Shown here: positions 1 through 11,705 of the stretch, piece after piece
Numbering within the stretch: position 1 is the first letter of the stretch
How the letters are laid out: the number at the start of each line of letters is the position of its first letter
Assembly: GCA_028023455.1 (NCBI GenBank)
Contig: JAQFVV010012405.1
Coordinates: forward strand, 12,800,031 to 12,864,030
Origin: Epiperipatus broadwayi
Taxonomy: Eukaryota; Onychophora; Udeonychophora; Euonychophora; Peripatidae
DNA length: 64,000 nt
Direction: 5' to 3'
The notes under the pieces: generated by a model
Seen by the model: only the letters and a program-made list of their open reading frames with translations
The model's database searches: none
What the model was told of the DNA's origin: nothing
Made by a program: the position numbers and the translations under genes

Positions 1-459
1 ACGTTGTCAGTTCATTAAACAGTGATGAAGTCTGATATTAATATATGTAAATGATACATTTGCATGTATAAAAGAAAAGTGTGTATAACCTAAAGGAAAG
101 CTTAAATAAGTTTATTCTTTGAAATATACACTAGAGAAGAAAATAATAAGATAATGATATACTTAATTATAATTGTAAATAGACCTGATAAACACTTTGA
201 TTGCAAGTTATGTGCAAAACTTATTGACAAAGTAAGATATGTATACTCTGTTTAATTTAGGAATGAAATATATTGAAAAAAAGTATATAAATGATGCAAT
301 ATTGGATATTTTAATACAAGTAATTATGCAATAGAATTGTTTTGGATATAATTAGAGACAATACAGAAATTTTTAGAAAATTAATCATAATAAATGGAAT
401 TCATACCATGCAAAAGGTAGCAGCTAAAAGATAAAAAATATTTGTTCTAAGCATTATAA

Positions 460-523
460 TGAAGTTGTCCCGGGTCAGCGGGTTCACATCATAGCTGATG
501 CTATGACACATGAAAAAAAAAAA
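460..523 (+). repeat. truncated tRNA-derived SINE, family S1
   Basis: A short GC-richer patch has a B-box-like GGGTTCACATC and then GATGCTATGACACATG followed by a run of A. The same 3' segment ends the better preserved SINE at 20036-20146, so both belong to one family. The A-box end is missing or too decayed to see. SINEs of this type are transcribed by RNA polymerase III and copied by LINE machinery. Confidence 0.5.
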
Positions 524-744
524 GTATCATCAATGTGGAATATTTAATGATAATAATCAGAATTAATAAAGAGCAAAAGATAACGTAATATATAAATCAA
601 TAAAATATCATATGACTCTATCACATGACTCCAATCTACATATTGCCATTTTAGCAGCATAATTTTTCTTCACATCTCACTGCCACCTATTGTAAGCTTT
701 AATAACTAAAATATGACAGATGACAGTACTTATAAAATCCTTGT

Positions 745-950
745 TCTGTGGTGTCCTCTTCAATATTCCCAGACTAGTTTCAATGGTATGGGCTGATAGC
801 TTGATAGAATAACAGAAAGATAAATGAAGGTTGCTAGAAGAAAGGGGCATCAGATCCTAAAGATCTAGGTGGACAATTCCAAGATCCAAAGCTTCTCACT
901 GATAAAAGCCATAAGCTTAAAACTATTCTGGGGATATTGAATAGGACAGC
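745..950 (+). repeat. decayed family A (hammerhead-like) repeat
   Basis: The segment near 886-943 resembles the ribozyme-like part of family A (best copies at 57710-58150 and 45840-46030), with the flanking CCAAAGCTTCTCA and TGGGGATATTG strands. The core is damaged: CTGATAA replaces CTGATGA and TAAAAC replaces GAAAC. A second piece near 750-790 is in the opposite orientation, so the locus is a broken inverted arrangement. Confidence 0.5.
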
Positions 951-1268
951 ACATGGTAATTTATTAAGCATTAGCGTCTGTTATCTATTACTTACTAAAG
1001 CTTATAATAGGGTCGCTCAGAGATGGTGAAAGATAAATGCATGCTAATAATATATATAAAATAATTTGCCTTTATGAATCATTACATATTGAGAAATCTT
1101 GGTTTTCACTTAAAGATTTAAAATCATCAATTATTATATAAAACAGGTAAAATAAATAGAGCACAAATATATTCTGTATTTAACGTCCATCAAATAAAAT
1201 GTTATAGGAATGTTGTTCTCAACTTGGATAAGTTGGAGAAAGAAATAACAAAAAGAATAGAATAAAAC

Positions 1269-2185
1269 AATGTTATTTTTAATATATAGGGTATATGAGC
1301 ACAGACTTTTACACAACCCACCACTCTCCACACTATCTCATAACACTGATACACTTGAACACATATATGTTGAAAAGATAAATAATCACCAATATACGTA
1401 TTTGATTCTAAACCAGCAATCATCAGTTGGTCCAGATTACCATCTCTACACATATATGCTATAAGTGCTCAGATATATATTAAGATAGCCAATCCTCATA
1501 CTTTAATGGACAGGCTTCAATCTACTCCACACTGCAACTCTTCAACCATCCATCCAATTGAAAATCTGATGATGGAAATGCTCAAAGGCCACCCTGAGGC
1601 TGAAATTTTTGTCACACCCATGTTGACCTAAGGTCAATCTGACCTCTCATGTACAGGACATAATCCATTTAATCCATATACAAGGGATGAGCAGACATCT
1701 CCACTACGTAATAACTGAAACACACAGGCTTATTATATACCTGTGTCTATATATGTAATATATAGGATATATGAGCACAGACTTTCACATAACCCACCAC
1801 TCTCCACATTATCTCATAACACTGATACACTTGAACACATATATGTTGAAAAGATAAATAATCACCCATATAGGTATTTCATGATGAACCAGCAGTCATC
1901 AGTTGGTCCAAATTAGCATCTCTACACATATATACTATAAGTGCTCAGATATATATTAAGATAGCCAATCCTCAAATTTTAATGGACAGGCTTCAATCTA
2001 CTACACACTCCAACTCTTCAACCATCCATCCAATTGAAAATCTGATGATGGAATGCTCAAAGGCCTCCCTGAGGTTGAGATTTTTGTCACACCCATGTTG
2101 ACCTAAGGTCTCATATACCCTATATATTACATATATAGACACAGGTATATAATAAGCCTGTGTGTTTCAGTTAATGTTATTTTTA
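1269..2185 (+). mobile_element. family B dimeric repeat with 13-bp target-site duplication
   Basis: The 13-mer AATGTTATTTTTA occurs at 1269-1281 and 2173-2185 and brackets 891 bp. Inside are two head-to-tail copies of a ~400-bp unit (about 1285-1713 and 1760-2110) sharing long stretches such as CACTGATACACTTGAACACA and GAAAATCTGATGATGGAA. The last ~60 bp (about 2110-2172) are the reverse complement of the inter-copy segment at 1714-1775. No coding capacity is seen. A long TSD, tandem monomers and an inverted terminal piece suit a non-autonomous retroelement moved by LINE or PLE machinery. A related palindromic copy is at 44.3-45.4 kb. Confidence 0.75.
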
Positions 2186-2189
2186 GTAA

Positions 2190-3130
2190 TAGAGAAAAGT
2201 AAACGATAAAGCGCTAACTGAAAATTCATTATGACGATTTTTTAAAAAAAAGCATATGATTTTATAGCTACTGCTCGGGAGTTCATAAGAAGCTCGAGCG
2301 CCAGGATCGATTCTGTGATCTTCCGATCTATCGATTGCACCAAATCGCACGGTAGAACTATGATAAGAAAGTTTGATGAAATAATGTGAAGAAAATTTCT
2401 GTGCATCTGAGAAGCTGAATCAAATTTGGAAAGACTATTTGAAAATGATGATAACAAAGATACACACACATACGTGTGTGATATAAGTAATCATTTATAT
2501 AATAAATATGTTGTAGATTGAATATATTAATGTTTATATTAGTTTTTTTTTCTTCACATAAAACCATTATACAGTATATGTATGTATTATATAGAGGCAA
2601 ATGCTGCATTTATAATTAACAAAGCTGTTAAAATTATTATATATTACAGGCAATTTAGTCGAGGAAGAAAATGTTTTTCATTTATCTTAACAACTTTTTA
2701 CTTAATGTTATTTGCCGCATTATTCCTTTAATAATTAATTTTATTTATACCTTAAGACTGAAATTAAAGTAAATAATTTGTATGTAAAAAAAAAAAAAAA
2801 CTCACACTTTCTAATGTAGACTTTTTGATTGTTCAATTTCACATTCGTAAGAGATTTTAATAAAACCTTTAAAATTGATATTTTCTTAGGCGGTTTGTTT
2901 ATAGTAAACATACCACATATATACATAATTTGTTTTCTGCTTTGTTTTTCTTACTTTTTTTGTTGCTAAAAAGTAAGTTAGATAAATATGTATTATATAT
3001 ATCTGAATGTTTGTTTGGTATTTATGGCAAATTTTTAAGAAATGTAATGAATTATATAAATTATATCAAAAACACATAAACAAGATTAATGTATGTCATT
3101 GACAAAGTTTTAGTCTATTAATTCATTTGA
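2190..3130. other. AT-rich intergenic DNA with one possible exon
   Basis: This stretch is AT-rich with a poly-A run near 2786-2800. The only unusual part is a GC-richer patch at 2272-2357 with splice-like flanks on the minus strand, treated as a finding. No gene is supported. Confidence 0.4.
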
Positions 3131-3149
3131 CAAATTCCAATGCATATAT

Positions 3150-3354
3150 TATCATCATCATCATCAACCATTATCAATCCACTGCAGAATGAAGGTCTCT
3201 CCAAGTTTAATCCATCTTCTCCGATCTTTAGCTTCTCTTCTCCACATCACTCCTGCACACTTTATTATTTCATCCATCCACCTCACATGTGGTCTCTTTC
3301 TGGGTCTTTTACAATCTCTTGGAATCCAGTTTAAGATTTCAATTGCCCATCTAT
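3150..3354 (-). mobile_element. 5'-truncated RTE-like LINE, 3' end
   Basis: On the minus strand this is the last ~200 bp of the same LINE family as 4800-7983, ending in a (GAT)n tail seen as ATCATCATCATC at the left edge. Its translation contains pieces such as NWIPRD and RKRPHV-like residues typical of the C-terminal tail of the reverse transcriptase ORF. It is too short to be functional. Confidence 0.8.
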
Positions 3355-3359
3355 AGTTT

Positions 3360-4785
3360 ATTTATTATAATGAAGAGTTTACCATTATTAAAAGAAAAAA
3401 ATATAAAAGTTTTGGAATAATACATACCATGGTCTGTTTTCTCCTTTGAGAAATTTCTATGATCCATAGTAAAAGAATCCTGATCAAAGTTTTCAAAAGA
3501 TTCCTATTCGCCACCCTAAAAATCCTTTTTCAAAAGTAGACTGACAACAACATATTGAAGAAATATCTTTTATCATTGTCAAGCCTATGATGTCCTAAAG
3601 TACTGTTGTGTCTCAAATAATATCAGACTGTATGTGAATTAAAGACTTTTCATTGGTTATAGTCCAATTGCAGTCAGATAAAATTTAACATAAGTTTCTA
3701 TATTTCAGTGTTTGTTTTACAGTTAAATAAATTATTAGAACTATTGCTAAAAAATGGAGAGAGGGATAAATATTGGGTCACTGTAATTCTATTCTGCGCT
3801 GAAGTTTTCACTCTGTTTGATCTTTGCAAAAGAATGAAAATGCCAAAAAATCATTGTCTAACAGTAGAATAATTATTTTCCACATTAAATGGAATGCATT
3901 TTTAAACATTAAAACCCTCTTTTCCACTGCAAAAAAAAACTAAAAACCAAGCGCCAACGCACTGTTGGGTAAGACGCGCCTTTATGCGAAGTAAATTCTA
4001 GTGCCCCACCCGCCGCTCAATTCTATGAAATAGAATTTGTAAATTAAAAGTTATTTTTTCCCAGTGCTTTTTCAAGAAAACTTGAAAATATGGCTTTAAT
4101 CAGTTAACTATTTCATAAATACTTTGAGTATTTTATTCATTTAAACCTGGAGATTAAAACACATGCTAAAATAAAACAAATTAATATTTATAAAAATAAA
4201 TTTTTGAAATAATAATTAAATAATACTCTTAAAACAAAAATATTTATTTAATAAATTTTCTTTCAAAAGTTTTCATATTATTTTTTGGACAGTCCTGTAA
4301 AATTGTTAGTAGAAATAGGAAATATTTACAAATAGGATAATTATTTTAAATATCTAACTGATCATATTTAAAATAACCCTACCACCCACTATCACACTCA
4401 CACCCATGAAAACATTATACCACCTGTTTTCCTCTTTCCAGGCCAGTTCTGACATTATACAATCAATTCTATTTCTAAATTTACTTACCTGCCTATTCAA
4501 AATATTATCTACAGCTATAGTATGATTCACTTATCTCCATTGTTCTTTCTGAAGTACAATAATAGTTGTAAAAGCTTATGTAACTTTTATACAACTTCAC
4601 CAGTATTTAGGTCAATTTTAACTGGCATATTAATAATAGTTTTTGTTTGTTTGAAAACTTAACAAAACCTTCATGCTTAAACTTATTTTTGTTTTCTATT
4701 AACAAAGTTATATTCCTTCGATAATAAAACGTTTACACAATTATTTATTTTTTGATGTATGTTTTATTCCATTATTAGTAACTGT
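3360..4785. other. AT-rich intergenic DNA
   Basis: No coding region, RNA gene or repeat boundary is recognised here. There are short poly-A and poly-T runs and one GC-richer patch near 3950-4015 that has no clear tRNA fold. Confidence 0.4.
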
Positions 4786-5216
4786 AATTTATTATATATC
4801 ATCATCATCATCAACCATTATCAGTCCACTGAAGAATGAAGATCTCTCCAAGTTCAATCCAACTTTTCTGATCTTTAGCTTCTCTTGAACACTTTCTTAT
4901 TTTATCCATCTCCCATGTTGTCTCTTTCTGTATATTTCACAATCTCTTGCAATCCAGTTTAAGATTTCAATTGTACATCTGTTATCATCTCATTGAGCAA
5001 TATGTCCATCCCAACTCCACTTTAGTCTTTTAATTTTTTCATTGAGGTCAGGAACACCTGTTTGTTCTCATCCATATATCACATTTTCAATCACTTCTTG
5101 TTATTCCCAATATGCATCTCTCCATACTTCTTTGAGTAGTCTGAAGTCCCAGTATTGCTCTTCTATTAAGTGTCCAATTCTCAGATTCATAAGTAAGAAT
5201 GGGTAAAACACATTTA

Positions 5217-6685
5217 TTAATTAAAAACCTTCCTTTTCAAGCACATGGGCATATTTCCTTTTCGTATCAAGTTATTTCTACCAAAAGCACTCCAACCAAG
5301 TTTAATTCTATGATTAATTTCATTCTTTATGTTTCCATCTGTATTAATAATCTGACCAAGGTATTTGTAGCTGTTAACTTTTTGTAACTCATCATAATCA
5401 ATCTTTATTTTTATATTTTGAGAAAATCCATTAAACACTACTTCAGTCTTTTTAACATTTATCTTTAGTCCTACTTTAATCTGATAACTCCTGCAACATT
5501 TCCTGCAACTCTAAAGCATTATTTGCAAAAACATCTACATCATCTGCAAAATCTAAATGGCTTAAATAATCTTTATTTACTTTCACTCATTTAACTTCCC
5601 ATTTTAATCCACAAAATACTTTTTGTAGCACTGCTGTAAAAAGTTTTGGAGATATGGCATCACCCTGTCTTACATCTTTCTCAATCATTATGTAATCTAA
5701 TTGTTGATGATGCATTTTTATAAATATTTTTTAAATATCACAATTTCCTGGATTTATACCTTGATGATCCAATGCTTCAATCACTGAAGAAATTTGTATA
5801 GAATCAAATGCCTTTTCATAATCTACAAATACAAAGCATACTGGTAACTCATATTCATTTGCTCTTTCTATAACTTCTCTCAATACCTGGATATGATCTA
5901 CTTTACTAAAACCACTTTTAAATTCAGCATGTTCTTTTTGTTGGTGAAAATCCAATGTTCTCTGCAAACGAGTTGGAATTATCTAGGTAAAAATTTTGTA
6001 TAAAACTGATAAAAGGCTGATAGATCTGTAATTTCTAATATCTTCTTTATCATATTTTTTAAATATTAATATTGCATTCTTCCAACCATCTGGTACATCA
6101 TTATCATTTAGACATTTGATATACAACTTTTCTAAAAAAAAATCTATTTCTTCTTCTACTTCTTTTAATATATCAATTATAATTCCATCACTACCTGGAG
6201 CTTTTTCTTTCTTCATAAATTTAATAGCATGTCTCACTTCTTCATTTAAAATTCTGGTCAATTTGGAAGATATAATAGATATAGGAGGTACTTGTTCTTT
6301 ATTACTATATAATTCTTGATAGAAATCTACTACCCATTTTATGATGTCATATTTCTTTTTATAATAATTCCATCTTTTTTTCTTAATGCAGATATGAATT
6401 TCCTACCAACACCAAACTTTTATTCTCTTCTACACCTTTTTTTAATAGTTCACAGTTATACTTTCATATATCATTTTCAACTCATTCCTGCACCATTTTA
6501 CAAAATTTGAGATTTTCAATCCTTTTTAATGCATCATTTTTGTATATCTTTATATTCCTTCTTTTCTTCATAAATTCTCTAGTCTCAGTAGAAATTTTAT
6601 TGGTCAATTGCTGCTTTTTTCTACCAGCTATCTTTGTTGCAGTTTTGAAAAGTGTATCAGTTATTTTCATATTAATTTCATTCAA
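5217..6685 (-). pseudogene. RTE LINE reverse transcriptase, broken
   Basis: In 5'-3' order on the minus strand there are open segments with KAPGSDG (in 5983-6261), [17 protein letters not shown] (same segment, usually RPISLL), then FVDYEKAFDS (5731-5967), then the catalytic FADD box at 5539-5550. After it comes the NSYKYLGQIINTDG block (5217-5438), the usual thumb region. This is the standard layout of a non-LTR reverse transcriptase that copies its RNA at the nicked target. The segments lie in different frames with stops between them, so this is a pseudogene. The serine replacing proline in RSISLL is a further sign of decay. Confidence 0.88.
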
Positions 6686-7084
6686 ATCTCAATCATGTTC
6701 AAAATCTACTAATATTTGAAACCGATTTGTAAGTTCTAATTTAAATTCATTAGAATGTTTCTGAAGATTAGAAATATCAACTGTAAATATTGTTTTTCTT
6801 AATAATTTTTGTCTCTCTAGTTTTGCATTAACACATAGCTTATATCTTACTAATCGATGATCACTTCCTGTGTTAAATTTATTAAGAACATTACAATCTT
6901 AAAATATGTATTTTCTGTTAGTCAAAATATAATCCAATTCTGCTGTACCTTCATTTGGATGCTTCCATGTTCATTTTATTTTAACATTTTTTTTTCAAAA
7001 AAAGAATTCATAATATAAAGTTTTTTATTTTTTACAAACTCCACAAGTCTATGTCCTCTCTATTTTCTATTACCATAACCAAAA

Positions 7085-7500
7085 TTACTTACAGCCATTT
7101 TCATCTTTCATTTGTTTACCAATTCTAGCATTAAAGTCTCCCATAAAAAATTTAAAATGTTGTTTATTTTGATCAAAAGCCTTTTGTACATCCATATAAA
7201 AATCTTTTACTATTTCATCACTATGAGAACTTGTTGGGGCATAAACCTGAATTATCTGCATTTGGTACCTATTATTAAATTGTATAACTAATCTTACCAC
7301 TCTGCCCAATACACCATTAATCTCCACAATGTTGTTCTACTTATAATGAATCATACTCCACTTGTATTTCCAATATTTGTGTCCAGTTTTAAATCAATTG
7401 TCTCTTCACCTTTTCTTCTAACTTCACAAAGTTCAATAATGTTCCATTTAATATAAGACAGTTCTTTTTTTTAATTTTTGCAATCTTCCTTCACTTGAAA
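7085..7500 (-). pseudogene. RTE LINE endonuclease domain (APE type), broken
   Basis: An 80-residue open segment at 7085-7327 contains QVYAPTS (residues 27-33) and MGDFNARIG (62-70). These are the conserved YAPT and GDFN blocks of exonuclease-endonuclease-phosphatase nucleases. In LINEs this domain nicks the target DNA to prime reverse transcription. The N-terminal part lies to the right (about 7330-7500) but is interrupted by stops, and the domain is not joined in frame to the reverse transcriptase at 5400-6260. The homologous block in the plus-strand copy is near 53240-53650. Confidence 0.8.
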
Positions 7501-7997
7501 GTGATCTGCAATTGTAAGTACCTAAATAAAAAGCCATCAAGTGACAGACTGGGTCCACAATCAGGATATTCTTTGCACCCTCTGCCTTTGGTCACCAATT
7601 GTTGCCTTATTTGGTGACTTTACAGCCTCCCTGGAATAAGGCCATGATTTTCTTTTGTCTGTCATGATTGTATATATCTATTGGAAAAATATTTATCAAT
7701 ACACATACATTCAGCCTTATCAGGAAACAGAAGAAATAACATGGTATTTCTTGATCTTAAACCATAGGTAAAAAGCCAATAAACTCACCATACTGGCTAA
7801 TGCATGTTGGTGAGCAGCCCATCCATGTTCATATACTATATAAATAATCACCTAGTAATAACAGCTGCAATGACAAAACATATGGAGTGGTCATTAGGAA
7901 TTTGCCCTGCTCATTTCCTTTAAGGCCACTAAGAGGAATCAAAGGGTCTCCTTTCAGTTAATAGCAAACTTCTTTCTGCAGCCAATTTATTATATAT

Positions 7998-8390
7998 AAT
8001 CTGATATTTTAAATTTTCATAATTATATTGTTTATTGATATAACTTTTATATTTCATTAGGACTACCAAACTGGGTTATCTTTGAATAAGATGGCTAATG
8101 AAACTCTTTCATTCTATTAACACTAACATGTTAAAAATACTTGTTTTAAAAATCCATGAATGACTTTTAATTCAGAATCTTTCATAAATAACTTGTTTAC
8201 ATTTTCTATTAACAAAAATAGCCTTTCATATTTTCATTCATTAATGCAATATTTATACTATTTTATTATTTAATTTTTTAATGCTTATTAATAATGAAGT
8301 CACATTTTATATATTATAATTTATTATATAATTTAACAATTAAAGTTTTAACCACACTTTATTTAGGAGAAGAAATAAATTTTCATACTA
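7998..8390. other. AT-rich intergenic DNA
   Basis: Nothing recognisable as a gene or repeat unit between the LINE and the family A piece at 8396. Confidence 0.4.
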
Positions 8391-8395
8391 ATTAG

Positions 8396-8560
8396 ATTTA
8401 AGCCAATAAACATCACACGACCACAAGCCAGAAACAAGTCTGGGGATATTGAGTGAGTAGGCACTGGATGAGGATTTTATGCACAAGCCTTCTGGCATCC
8501 ATTGATTATTCTAGCTTGCTGTGTGTGGCAATATGTATAGTGAGTTTTGCCTGTTTTAAC
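8396..8560 (+). repeat. family A repeat, partial
   Basis: This copy reads in the ribozyme sense on the plus strand: CCACAAGCCAGAAAC, AAGTCTGGGGATATTG, GAGTAGGCACTGGATGAGG, then a tail ending TATAGTGAGTTTTGCCTGTTT near 8537-8558. That tail matches the terminal inverted repeat of the complete copy at 57710-58150. The sequence upstream of CCACAAGCC lacks CTGATGA, so the ribozyme-like part is 5'-truncated here. Confidence 0.7.
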
Positions 8561-8924
8561 TAATTAGATTGTTTATTCAATAAATTTTTAGAAGCCACTA
8601 AAATCCCTACCATTTTATTTTGTATATTCATATGTTATTTTGGATAACTTTGTTAATGATAATACTTTATGCAATTCTTTTGCTTATAATAAAACTCCTA
8701 TATGAATATACTGTTGACAAAAGAATTGCATAAAAAATGTATCATAACATGAAATTTGTTAAGAATCAAGTATTTGGCATGCAATAATAACATTTTAAAA
8801 ATTATAATTTTATTCATTTTATTTTCCTTAGATTTGGTCTGTAGTGTAGCTTACGAATCAATTATGAATTTTTAGCTATAAAACAAACTGTCCACATTCG
8901 ATGAAGAGCTATTTAATAAAACAT

Positions 8925-9035
8925 GTAAAAAGATAATATAGCATTAAAAAGATAATATCTTTATTAAAAATAGGAAAAGTTATTTAATAAAATGTGTAAA
9001 AAGATAATACAGCATAAAAAATAATATTGTTATTA
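8925..9035 (+). repeat. imperfect tandem duplication, ~70-bp unit
   Basis: TTTAATAAAACATGTAAAAAG followed by GATAATATAGCATTAAAAA is repeated as TTTAATAAAATGTGTAAAAA with GATAATACAGCATAAAAA. Two diverged copies are visible; there is no coding potential. Confidence 0.6.
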
Positions 9036-9047
9036 AAATTATTTTAC

Positions 9048-9116
9048 ACAACATAAGAGTGGAATTGATCCTAGGATTCCAAATTCCAGAGCTGGACTGT
9101 CTATCACTACTCTAAA
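9048..9116 (-). repeat. tRNA-like SINE head
   Basis: On the minus strand, TTTAGAGTAGTGATAGAC resembles a tRNA D-arm/A box and CCTAGGATCAATTCCAC resembles a T-arm/B box, separated by a possible anticodon arm around CCAGCTCTGG. The acceptor ends do not pair well, so this is a SINE or pseudo-tRNA rather than a working tRNA gene. Confidence 0.4.
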
Positions 9117-9309
9117 CTAATAACACATATATAAACCATGTAAAATATCATTAATAATGTTGTCAAATACAGATTTACTGTAAGTATGAAGCAATATTTT
9201 AAAAATAAGTTTTATTATTAAATAAATTACTAATAAGTATGTATTACCTTTTATATAAATTACGATATTTAAATAAAACTGATTGAGAAATGTAAACATT
9301 TTTATTTAT

Positions 9310-9475
9310 ATATAAATTTTATTAATTACAGTGTCAAATGAGTGCTGATCTGTTCAGTTTTGTGTGATGGTAGAATATATATGTAGTATATTTTGAGGCT
9401 TGATCAATTATTGCATGTCTAAATAAAAAATATTTCTCTTATATTTAAATAAAAAATATTTACAATGAGAATGTA
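9310..9475 (+). repeat. tRNA-like SINE copy 1 of a local pair
   Basis: The segment from TATAAATTTTATTAATTA through a tRNA-like part (GTGTGATGGTAGAATATATATG) to the tail TTTAAATAAAAAATATTT is repeated, diverged, at 9778-9940. Shared flanks and an A-box-like part suggest a tRNA-derived SINE or a small tandem family. Confidence 0.45.
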
Positions 9476-9698
9476 TTTCTAACAATAAAGTGACTCAGAA
9501 ATGTAACTATTTACATATAAGTTTTATTAACTCCAAGGAAATAAATTCATATATCACATGACTTAATTTAATAAGCTTGTATTACAAATGTTGTATTGGA
9601 TTTGAAGACATATTGATGTTTGAATATTTCAGATTTTCTACTTTATAGTTAACCATTAGATAAAGTGCTAGACTTGACCTGGTATTTTAAATCTAATG

Positions 9699-9770
9699 CT
9701 TGAATATCCTAGCTCCTCACTGATGGAAGCCAGAGCTAGAAACCGGTCTGAAGTAGGAATATTCTGTTCA
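9699..9770 (+). repeat. family A ribozyme-like segment, diverged
   Basis: CACTGATGGAAGCC and GAAACCGGTC correspond to the family A core, with CTGATGG in place of CTGATGA. The flanking strands GAATATCCTA (9702-9711) and TAGGAATATTC (9754-9764) are complementary except for one extra base and would extend helix I across an internal loop. Only the ribozyme-like part of the repeat is recognisable. Confidence 0.5.
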
Positions 9771-9777
9771 TTATATA

Positions 9778-9940
9778 ATATAAATTTTATTAATTATTGT
9801 GACAAAATGGCATCAGGCTGTTTAGTGTAGCATAGTGATAAGAGTATATATGTAATACATTTCAAGCTCGACCAATTGTCACAATAAGTTTAAGTAAAAA
9901 AAGTATTTTACTAATATTTAAATAAAAAATATTTCCATTC
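9778..9940 (+). repeat. tRNA-like SINE copy 2 of a local pair
   Basis: This is the partner of 9310-9475. It contains GTTTAGTGTAGCATAGTGATAAGAG, which reads like a tRNA A box/D arm, then TTCAAGCTCGACCA as a weak B box, then TTTAAATAAAAAATATTT. A third, shorter start (TATAAATTTTATTAATT) follows near 9945. Confidence 0.45.
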
Positions 9941-9999
9941 AGAATATAAATTTTATTAATTGTCTTGGCATCCTGGCACACTCATAATGAAATATGACT

Positions 10000-11505
10000 G
10001 TGCCCCGCATGCAATAGGTAATAGCCCTGCCACATATTTTTAGAACATTTAGGTGTCTATGAAATTTTATGTTTTTAATGCCCTAAAAATTACTTGCATA
10101 AGTTAAAGAGGGCACATTAAAATGCTTTCAATCAAAAATAAAATACATTGACTTCTATATCACATTTTTTAGATATTGACCATTTACTCCTGGTTTTAAT
10201 AATACTGAATATTAATTAGATTTCATACTCAAATTCTGAAACACTAAATAGTATTTTACGATATGATAGTATTGACAAAAATAAATGATGTTTCATTAAA
10301 GCATTGGCAGCTAACATCTCAGAGTTATTTTGAGTCTAGAAATATTGATTTTTGCAAAGACTTTAAACTGGATTCTTTTATTGTGATCACAAGAATTTTT
10401 GCATGTAATAAGTATATGCATTTAAATATGTTGGTTAATGTTTTAGCATTGTAAATAAAGTATAGAATGAAGCCACTTCTACAGATTTTCATTGAAATAC
10501 AATGTTATGTAGTTTGTATACAATGAAAATGGGTATCTGAATGGTTTGACAAAGTGACAGAATCTAGCTAAAGTTTCTGAATTAAAAACTCAACTTGTCA
10601 CTTCCAATTATCAAGCATCACATGATCTGCAGCAATAACTAACTATTCAAATATTTTTATGATGAAATAAAATACAGAAAAATTACATAGATTGATTAAA
10701 AATATATTGATGATCTTTTCCTCACAAACTACACAATGTATATATCTTCTTTAGAAAATTTATAACTAATTATGAAATTTGAGACTGAAGTAATCAAAAT
10801 ATCCTATATGTATATTATTAAACAGACTAAACATTAGGAAATATGTCATTCAGTGAATAAGAAGCAAAATATCTTAGTTTTCTATAAATTTATCCAAATC
10901 TAAAAATGATTATCTATTTTGACTTTCTAATTTAACACTTGCAATTCAAATGTTTACAACATGTACCCTTCCATTATGATTTGTAAAAAATTAGTGTATT
11001 ATGTTTCTGCATATGACTTTTTAGATCACATTCATTAAGTGCTTGTGTTTGCTTTTTGTTTTTTTAGCTCTCAAAATCACTCACATAAAACAATATATTT
11101 TAATTGTGGTTTTGTCAATAAATGGTTCCACTGCCATTGTAATATTTCTATTTTGTTCATGGTATTTTATTTAAATCTTCAATAATAAAGAATTAGCTAA
11201 ACACTGTCTTATTTAATGTTATAATCAATAGTCCTTTTTTAATATTTACATATTATTATAAAATTATCATAAGTGAGAACCTTAAGTAACTCCTATCACT
11301 CATTATTTAAATAAAATGTAAATTGTTATAAATAATTGGTTATGTTACTTTCAATATGAATTGATGTCAAAGCTGACTAATGGAACTTTTTATCCTTTTT
11401 GTTTACTTTAATCAGATTGGCTTTAGCACTTCATGGAGATTTGTGATTTTGAGTATGATGGTGTTGTGATTTTTATATTCTCAACATTGTTTTAAACCTA
11501 TCTAT
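10000..11505. other. AT-rich intergenic DNA
   Basis: No gene, RNA or clear repeat boundary recognised; short open frames here have no motif or codon bias. Confidence 0.4.
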
Positions 11506-11508
11506 AGT

Positions 11509-11705
11509 TGATAAACAGAGCAAAACTCTCCATACAGTATTGCCACCTGTGCTAAACAGAGTAATCAATGGATGCCAGAAGGCTTGTGCATAAAATCCCT
11601 ATCTAATGCCTACTCATCCAATATCCCCAGACTAGTTTCTGGCTTGTGGCCTTCGTCAGTGAGGAGCTTTGGATCTGAGAGCACTGCATCTAGATCTTAG
11701 GATTA
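11509..11705 (-). repeat. family A repeat with hammerhead-like core
   Basis: The unit begins TAAACAGAGCAAAACTCTCC and contains, on the minus strand at 11618-11672, CTGACGA, helix II GGC/GCC, GAAACTAGTC and the flanking strands TCCTCA and TGGGGA. CTGACGA differs from the hammerhead consensus only at position 7, the one core position known to tolerate change. The right terminal inverted repeat is absent, so this copy is truncated. Confidence 0.75.

Larger units (their letters stand above)
4786..7997 (-). mobile_element. full-length, inactive RTE-like LINE with 14-bp TSD
   Basis: AATTTATTATATAT occurs at 4786-4799 and 7984-7997 and brackets a 3184-bp insert. On the minus strand the insert runs from 5' GGCTGCAG (ending at 7983), through an apurinic-type endonuclease and a reverse transcriptase, to a (GAT)n tail at 4800. 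The order, the ~3.2 kb size and the short simple-repeat tail are those of RTE-type LINEs. The second copy at 52709-55960 starts at the same 5' base pattern (GGCAGCAG), so this is the true 5' end rather than a truncation. Several stops and frameshifts break the single long ORF, so it cannot move by itself. There is no sign of a promoter apart from the 5' UTR itself. Confidence 0.9.

Noticed and set aside
1550-1620. Hammerhead in family B (CTGATGATGG...GAAATTTTTGTC)
   Set aside because: CTGATGA is present, but helix II and helix I could not be paired and other copies lose GAAA; only the TSD and tandem layout were kept as evidence.
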